This document shows, in pieces, positions 28,401 through 37,400 of a DNA stretch of 64,000 bases. Below the pieces are notes generated by a model. The model was not told where the DNA came from, did no database searches, and saw only the letters and a list, made by a program, of their open reading frames with translations. The stretch is taken from contig OZ022511.1 of the NCBI GenBank assembly GCA_963989385.1, positions 6,076,001 through 6,140,000 of the forward strand, in the 5' to 3' direction. This stretch comes from Ctena decussata. Lineage: Eukaryota > Mollusca > Bivalvia > Lucinida > Lucinidae. The position numbers and the translations under genes are program-made. Position 1 is the first letter of the stretch. Each line of letters begins with the position of its first letter.

Positions 28401-31400
28401 ATGTTGGCTACACATATCGCAAAATTGAACCTGATCAAAAAAAAATCTGGTCCTCTACGTAGTAAACGTAGATTGAGAAGGTAAAATTAAAATTAGCCAA
28501 GGTGCTTCGTGAAGGTGTATCTGTTCACCTTAATATAATGACCATTTGAGCCGCAGCAGGATAAAAACCAGCAAAATGGCATGTGCACCCAGCAGAGACT
28601 CAGATCAGTCTGGGCAGATGCCCAGTTTGATCAGAGTCTTCGCTGTCAATATGGAGGTACCTTAGACCTTTAGCTACCCTTTAAATGCACAGCAAAGATT
28701 CTGATCAGGCGAGGCAGATGCCCAGGCTGATCTGAAGCTTGGCTGGGCACACATACCACTTTGTTGGTTTTTAGCTCACCTGAGCCGAAGGCTCAGAGGT
28801 GAGCTTATAGGATGGGAGTCGAGCCGTCGTCCGTCCGTCCGTGCATGGGTGGGTGCGTCAACACTTTCAAACATAAATATCTCAGAGACCAGTGGGCCGA
28901 TCGCAATCAAATTTTATCTGAAGCATCATTTGGGTGGGGGAAAGGCTGCATTAGGTTTTGGTGCCGATCAGCTCAGAACTCTGGTTTCCATGGCAACAGA
29001 TAGCCCCCATAGGGTTATAATGGGGAAAACGGCGTCATCACGTTTTCTCAACTGTTTTTGATTAGATCCTTATCATACTTGCAGGTAATGATGACATACA
29101 CAAGAGCTTGGATGAGTTCGAAATTTGGTCGGATTCGAGCACAGACTACGGAGTTAGCTGCCCTTGAGCGTTTGAAAAAAATCACATAGGGTTATAATGG
29201 GGAAAATGGCGTCATCACCTTTTCTCAACTGTTTTTGCTTAGATCCTTATCATACTTGCAGGTAATGATGACATACATAAGAGCTTGGATGAGTTCGAAA
29301 TTTGGCCGGATTCAAGCACAGACTACGGAGTTAGCTGCCCTTGAGCGTTTGAAAAAATCCCATAGTGTTATAATGGAGAAAACAACATCATCACATATTT
29401 TTAGAAAACCTTTGTCATCGCTCTATTGCCTACATTTCTCAACGGATTTTAAAATAACTTCACACAAATGTAGGGCGTGACAATATCTCGAGCAAGTTCG
29501 ACTTTCAGGATGCTGCGCCCAAGGTCAAGGTCACTGTGGCTAATTTTAGAAAAACTTTGTCAGCGCTCTAGCACCTTCATTTCTCAATGGATTTTAAAAT
29601 AACTTCACACAAATGTAGGGCATGACAATATCTCGAGCAAGTTTGACTTTCAGGGTGCTGTGCCCAAGGTCAAGGTCACTGTGGCTATTTTTAGAAAATC
29701 TTTGTCATCGCTCTAGCGCCTACATTTCTCAATGGATTTTGAAATAACTTGACACAAATGTAGGGCATGACAATATCTCGAGCAAGTTTGACTTTCAGGG
29801 TGCTGCGCCCAAGGTCAAGGTCACTGTGGCTATTTTTAGAAAAACTTTGTCATCGCTCTAAGGCCTACATTTCTCAACGGATTTTGAAATAACTTCACAC
29901 AAATGTAGGGCATGACAATATCTCGAGCAAGTTTGACTTTCAGGATGCTGCGCCCAAGGTCAAGGTCACTGTGGCTATTTTAGAAAAACTTTGTCATCGC
30001 TCTAGCGCCTACATTTCTCAACGGATTTTGAAATAACTTCACACAAATGTAGGGCATGACAATATCTCAAGCAAGTTCGACTTTCAGGGTGCTGCACCCA
30101 AGGTCAAGGTCACTGTGGCTAATTTTAGAAAAACTTTGTCATGGCTCTAGCACCTACATTTCTCCATGGATTTTGAAATAGCTTCACACAAATGTAGGGT
30201 ATGACAATATCTCGAGCAAGTTCGACTTTCAGGGTGCTGCGCCCAAGGTCACGGTCACTGTGGCTTTTTTTAGAAAAACTTTGTCATCGCTCTAGCACCT
30301 ACATTTCTCAACGGATTTTGAAATAACTTCACACAAATGTAGGGCATGACAGTATCTTGAGCAAGTTTGACTCTCAGGGTGCTGCACCCAAGGTCAAGGT
30401 CACTGTGGCTATTTTTAGCTCACCTGAGCCGAAGGCTCAGAGGTGAGCTTATAGGATGGGAGTCGAGCCGTCGTCCGTTAGTGCGTGCGTGGGTGCGTCA
30501 ACACTTTCAAACATAAATATCTCAGAGACAAGTGGGCCGATCCCAATCAAATTTTATCTGAAGCATCATTTGGGTGGGGGAAAGGCTGCATTAGGTTTTG
30601 GTGCCGATCAGCTGTGAACTCTGGTTTCCATGGCAACAGATAGCCCCCATAGGGTTATAATGGGGAAAATGGCGTCATCACGTTTTCTCGACTGTTTTTG
30701 ATTAGATCTTTATCATACTTGCAGGTAATGATGACATACACAAGAGCTTGGATGAGTTCGAAATTTGGCCGGATTCGAGCACAGACTACAGAGTTAGCTG
30801 CCCTTGAGCATTTGAAAAAATCCCATAGGGTTATAATGGGGAAAATGGCGTCATCACGTTTTCTCAACTGTTTTTGCTTAGATCCTTATCATACTTGCAG
30901 GTAATGATGACATACATAAGAGCTTGGATGAGTTCAAAATTTGGCCGGATTCGAGCACAGACTACGGAGTTAGCTGCCCTTGAGCGTTTGAAAAAAATCC
31001 CATAGTGTTATAATGAAGAAAACAAAGTCATCACATATTTTTAGAAAAACTTTGTCTTCGCTCTATTGCCTACATTTCTCAACAGATTTTAAAATAACTT
31101 CACACAAATGTAGGGCATGACAATATCTCGAGCAAGTTCGACTTTCAGGATGCTGCGCCCAAGGTCAAGGTCACTGTGGCGATGTTTAGAAAAACTTTGT
31201 CAGCGCTCTAGCACCTACATTTCTAAATGGATTTTAAAATAAATTCACACAAATGTAGGGCATGACAATATCTGGAGCAAGTTCAACTTTCAGGGTGCTG
31301 TGCCCAAGGTCAAGGTCACTGTGGCTATTTTTAGAAAAACTTTGTCATTGCCCTTGCACCTTCATTTCTCCATGGATTTTGAAATAACTTGACACAAATG

Positions 31401-34400
31401 TAGGGTATGACAATATCTCAAGCAAGTATGACTTTCAGGATGCTGTGCCGAAGGTCAAGGTCACTGTGGCTATTTTTAGAAAAACTTTGTCATCGCTCTA
31501 GCACCTACATTTCTCAACAGATTCTAAAATAAATTCAACACAATTGTAGGGCATGACAATATCTCAAGCAAGTTTGACTTTCAGGATGCTGCAATCAAGG
31601 TTTTTGATTAGATCCTTATCATACTTGCAGGTAATGATGACATTCATAAGAGCTTGGATGAGTTCGAAATTTGGCCGGATTAGAGCACAGACTACGGAGT
31701 TAGCTGCCCTTGAGCATTTGAAAAAAAATCCCATATGATGGAGAAAACAAGGTCATCACTTTTTCATTTTTCATCGGATCTTCTTCATACTTGCAGGTAA
31801 TGAGGATATGCATAAAAGCTTGGATTAGTTAGCATTTCGGCTAGATCCAAACCACTGACTATGGAGTACCTGCCCTGAGCATCCAAAAAATCAATGTCGC
31901 CACTTTTTCTTGGTTTCTACTGATCCGATCCTTTTCAAACTTGCAGGTAATGAGGAAATGCATAATATCTTAAACAAGTTCAAATTTCGGCCAGATCAGG
32001 CCAACCACTACGAAGTTAGCTGCCCTTGACAGCTCTGTCTATTGTGCTCTTGATCGGATACTTTTTAAACTTGCATATATTAAATGAGGGCATACATAAT
32101 GTTTTGGATGACTTTAATTTCCAGCCTGATTGGACCACTGACTGTGGAGTTAGCTGCCCTTGAGCATCTTAAATATCCCTATAGGTTTACAATGTCTCTC
32201 AGGTGAGCAGTTGTTGCCCTTTGGGCTACTTGTTTGTCATGTTGCAGCTCATTTGATATTGCAAAGACGAGTTGTTTTGTTGACTGATTTTCTGATTACA
32301 GCCTGACCAGCTGAAACAACAGCCATTTAGACAGTTAAAAAGTATCCAGGGAGGTCAAAAGACAGTCATAGCTCAACAACTAGTCACCAGTATGCCTCAG
32401 GTAGGTGATAGCCATGGCTCTAGCTGCTCCAAGGGGCTGCAGGTGGAGCCATTTCCCGGGCTCAGATAAGAAGGGGTAAAGGGATAATTCGGAAATAATT
32501 TTTCTTATTTCTAAATGAAAACACGCGTCGTTACACCTCGTAAGAACCGTCTCATTGAGTTCTAATGAGGGTCACAACATATGTTATAATGGAAAAATAA
32601 GGAAATTATCACCAAATTGTCCCTGTTACCCCATATTATCTGGAGTACTGCTGAGTTGGCAGTATACACGTGAATTTTATCGCCTGCGACTAGCTGAAGC
32701 TAGACAAATTTTCTATATTTCTACATGAAAACATCTTGTGACCCCTCATTAGAACCATCTTGGCTAGATGGTTTTAATGAGAGGTCACAGCAGTTTATAG
32801 AGAAATAGAAAAACAGTTCCCCCCCCCCCCCCCCCAAAAAAAAAATTTACCTGCAGCTATGCTGCTATAAGCTTCTTTTTTGTGCCTTTTATGGATCTAA
32901 GCTGCTATAAGCTTCTTTTTTGTGCCTTTTATGGATCTACACAGTTTGCCACTCAGCCAGTAATGTCCTGTTAAGAAAAATGGATGATGAATTATTGTGC
33001 AATGTGATGAATTCTGCAACCAGGAGTCAAACCCTGTATTTTACAGCAAGCCAGGGCATTCAATTGGACAGTTTTGAATGGCAGATTCTGTTTATAATAC
33101 TGTAAATAAATTTTGGAGTAAGGTTTACAGAGTGTAGCCCCTATAACTGCAGAATATTAATTGTCGAAATTCATCTTTTTATACTTTGTTTTCTTTTTAG
33201 TTTTGAAGAGCCTAATTGCAGACAACAAAATTTATATCTGCAAAATTTCAAAAAAGGTTTTCTCCAAACTATAACAGATTAGAATTCAAAGAGCTCAAAG
33301 ACTAGAGAATAAACAATGTAGATCACCTTATTATGAACCATCTAAATCTAAGATATTCAACTATTTTCATTTCTGCTTGCTTTAAGTGTTAAAAACGGTT
33401 GATGTTAAGTTATTTTTTGCAGACTGTGAAACAAGGTCAGCTGAAGACGGCACCTGTAACGACATTGACCCGACCTTTGACCCTAACCCAGGAAGAACTC
33501 AACAAGTTGAAACAGCAACAGTTGGTGCAGCAACAGAAACTAGGTCAAGTTCCAGCGGGGCAGCAGGTTGCAGGCACCTCAGGATCTGTGGCTCAGATAC
33601 AGCACCATGCTCAGGCTGGTCAGGTTAGTCTGAATTTGATTCCAATAATGCAAAAGGAGCAGTCTGATCAGAGTCTGCTCTGATCAGCTCTTTAGCAGAT
33701 TGGAAGTCATCAGCATTGTGGGCATACACATGTATCTACAAGACGACATATGTGATTATAATGGTTAGCTTGTCAGTGAAAAAAACAACAACAGAATTTA
33801 ACCTTGAATGCCCTTTTACATGATTTGACTTGAGTGGCTTCATTTACATAGATTCTAAAAGATGTTATCTTTTGAGGAAATTAACAAACAAACAAGAACG
33901 GCAAGAGCAGGGTTCAGAAGTAAAATGCCACAGAAAATTTAGCTGGCTGAGTATAAAAATGTGTATAGAGGACTTTGAGCATATGTTTGAGTTGACATTT
34001 CTTATCCTTAGTACTTGTGTGATGCACATTTTCTAAAGAACATGTATCGTATAAGAACTTCTCTACTTTTGTGTTTAGCTTCAGACTACACAGATCATAG
34101 CTGCCCAGGGACCGGTGCAACAGGTAGCTCAGAACCTTGGGACAGTTCCGGGATCTCAAGCTGCTACCCTGGTGAAGACAGTGTCAGCGGGAAGTGTCAC
34201 GATTCCTGTTAGCAATGTTAATATTAGTGTCAGCATGCCACCCAAAGGTGGATTAGGTAAGTTAACATTAGTTTGGGGATAACAACAGAGCACTATTTAA
34301 GATGGTTCTAGGTTTTTGGGTTTGTTTTGGAAGGGAACAACCTCTGTCATGAAAATGAAGACGTTTTGTCTGGGACACATTAAAAAACACTTCAGATTTG

Positions 34401-37400
34401 TGTTTTTCAAATAATTCCATTATTCAGGCAGTCTGAATGGTAAACATACAGTTTGAAATAAAGCCTCTTCTCTTCTGGAGAGTACAGCAAATATTCTTGT
34501 TAATCCAAGTCGAGAAATGCTGAGTTCTTTATGGAAGAGCTGGACAGGATAATGAAAGATGGAAAGCTTTTTGTTCTATCTCACATTCAAATGCTTGATT
34601 TGTCAGGTGAATAGCATGATCTTACAAAAGTTTACTTCTTCCAGCTCCTGCTGGACCGCGTAGCGCAATTGGTAGGGCACCTGACTCATAAGTCAGAGGT
34701 CCTGGGTTCGAAACCTGGTCGTGCCACATACTTTGGTTTCTCCTTCTGCTGATTCAAGAAGGGCAGTTGTCAGTTACTGGCAAAAGTATGTTCACTTAGT
34801 ACTGGTTAACCTCTTCGGAGATCTAAGCCTGCCCAGGAATAGTGTGGTTAGGTTAACTGACCGTCCCGACATGACCATAGTTGTTTACCGTGGACGTTAA
34901 GCATCAAATCAATCAATCAATCAATCAATCGTCCAGCTCCTCTTTTAGATCCTGCCACAGTAGGGCTCACCCCTGGCACCTGGATCTACTAGAGTGTACT
35001 CGAGTTGATAACCAAACTCCCATCACCATTCAAGCAATCAAATTGATCAGTTTATCAGTGCAGAGAGTGGATTCTGTTTACCTACCAATCAGTTTATAAG
35101 CTTTGATTACGTGTTCAGTTATGTTATGAGGATTTCCCACCAGAAAATAAGAAAAGCTTGAACTTTCTTGTATTTTTTTTGCTCTTTTTCAAAATACAAT
35201 CGTGAGGGAGTAAGAGCCTTTTAAATTCGTGAGAATCATGCTATAAGCGTGAAACTTGGAAGATACGCATACTGTTGACCTTATCTAGTTTCATTTTTCA
35301 GCAAAGATAAATCCCCAACAGATGAAGCAGATGCAATTGTATCAGCAGAGAAAACAACCCGTAGCAGGACAGAAAGCAGGTTAGTGGCACTCTGCTCAAA
35401 ACAGCGTAGATCCAGATGAGGTGGCTCATAATGAGCACCTCATCTGGATCTTCACTGTTTGTCATCTAGTCTTTGAAGGCTCAATATGATATAGCTTGGA
35501 CATGTGATGTTTTCAAAAAAATTTGCAGGCATAAATTTTGTCATATGCTTTTTTGGCGCTCTCAGGGTATCATATGTCCCTTGATGCAGTGACATAACAC
35601 CATTGCATAAGTCATGATCTGGTCACACATTGCATATTATGTAATAATTACACCTCGTAATGTTTTGTTGCCATCAGTAACTACTCTGTTAAATTGAGAC
35701 AACTTCCTTTGTCACCAAAAAAATAAAAAATATATTACCAGAATGGTAATCAGATCTTAAACTCATGGTTGTTTGATATGAAAGTTAAGAAATTCACTAT
35801 AGGCTTGTTTCATAAATTGCTCGTCAAAGGACCACATGTAGAAGATTGGCTGTGTAAAACTTTTACATGTAGATATGCAACTTCTCCCTTCCATCTGTTG
35901 GCATTTGCTAAGTCAAGAGGCCCCCAATAGTGGTATGGGCATTTGATGTTTGTTCCCCTAGTCACTTAACTTTACTGATTAAGTTATCTACCACTTCATA
36001 GAATTGACTTAGATTTTTGCAAAATTCGTAATAAATTTCATGAAACATTTATCTTCTATTGTATATACATCAATGAATAATAGTCAGGTATTTATGTATC
36101 AGGAACATCTCAAAGTTTACTTAAAGATGAAATTATGGCACAGTTGTGCCAGGTGGGCCATTGCTTTGGTGGATTGCGCATAAAAGCAGTTACTCCAGTT
36201 GACAAATATAGGATAGTCGACATGAAACATAAGCATATTCATATTAACATTTGACACAAATGTAATGAAAATGAAAGGCATGTTCTATTTTCAGTAACTT
36301 TATGATCATCCATTGTTCATCAGGGGTCCAGATAAGGGTGGGTATTGAGATAAATTTTGTATATGCTCCATAAAATGATGTGACCCCTCATTAGAACTGC
36401 CATAACAGAGCAGTCAAGGCATTTCTACTGAGTGGTCACAGCTTAAGGATTGGGTGAAATAGAAAAATTATCAGAACATTGCAGAGCTCCAGATAAGAAG
36501 GGGTAACAAGGATAATTAAGGGATAATTTTCCTTATTTTTACATTAAAACATAATTGTGACCCCTTCATCAGAACTGTCCCGATGAGACGGTTCTAATGA
36601 AGGGTCACAACATATGTTTTCATTGAGAAATAAGAAAAATTATATCCCTGTTACCCCTTCTTGTCTGGAGCTCTGTCAGAAGTAGTCTCAAAACCCCACC
36701 TTATCTGGACATTACTTTCCCAGTAATGATCATGTTTTGTGTATCATTTTAGGAGTTGGGGCACAGAAAGCCCCCCAGATGCTGAATGCCGTACAGATCA
36801 TACAGCAGCAGGCCGGTGCCCGGTCTCTCACAGTTCACCAGCTCCAACAACTAATGAAGCAGCAACCACAGACCATACAGCATATCATCCAGACCTCACA
36901 ACCAACCATCATCGCCACAGTAACACAGAGTCAGCAGCAGCCTCAGCACATGGTCACTAAAGTTGTCAGTGAGTAAAGTACAGAACAGTTTTCTTGTAAT
37001 GTTTCTTAATGTAATGCTATTTTGGACATGATATATGGGCCCAAATCTCATTCGGACTAAATTGCAAACAGAGGCGAAACTGACAATGGCATAGTTGCTT
37101 CCCCTGAAAGGGTACCCATTGACTGCAAGTCTTCATAATGCCATTCACTAAGTAAAACCTACGAAATTTTAGAATCACCTCGTTGTAATATTCTAAAGAT
37201 TTCAACACGTGTATTATGTTGGTGAATAAACTGAAATTATTAGTGTTGAGAATTTATCCCAGAGTGGTGGGTATTTCATATTCTGGGATAAACTTGGTTC
37301 TATAATAATTTCTGAAGCTCTGTATTGGTTTTATTTCAGACACAGCTGCAGCAACAACAGGCGCCATACAGACAATCACTGCTGGAGGTTCCAGTTCTAC

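Noticed and set aside
33386..33628. Alternative frame over EP400 exon 12
   Set aside because: Out of phase with neighbouring exons; the in-phase frame gives the expected Q-rich sequence.
34654..34726. A functional tRNA gene (CAT anticodon)
   Set aside because: The 5' acceptor strand does not pair with the 3' end, the anticodon loop is distorted, and the stretch is the head of a SINE with target duplications.
36484..36672. I-SceI-like homing endonuclease site (GGGGTAACAGGGATAAT resemblance)
   Set aside because: The order of bases differs from the I-SceI site and the sequence is just the conserved arm of the family A MITE.
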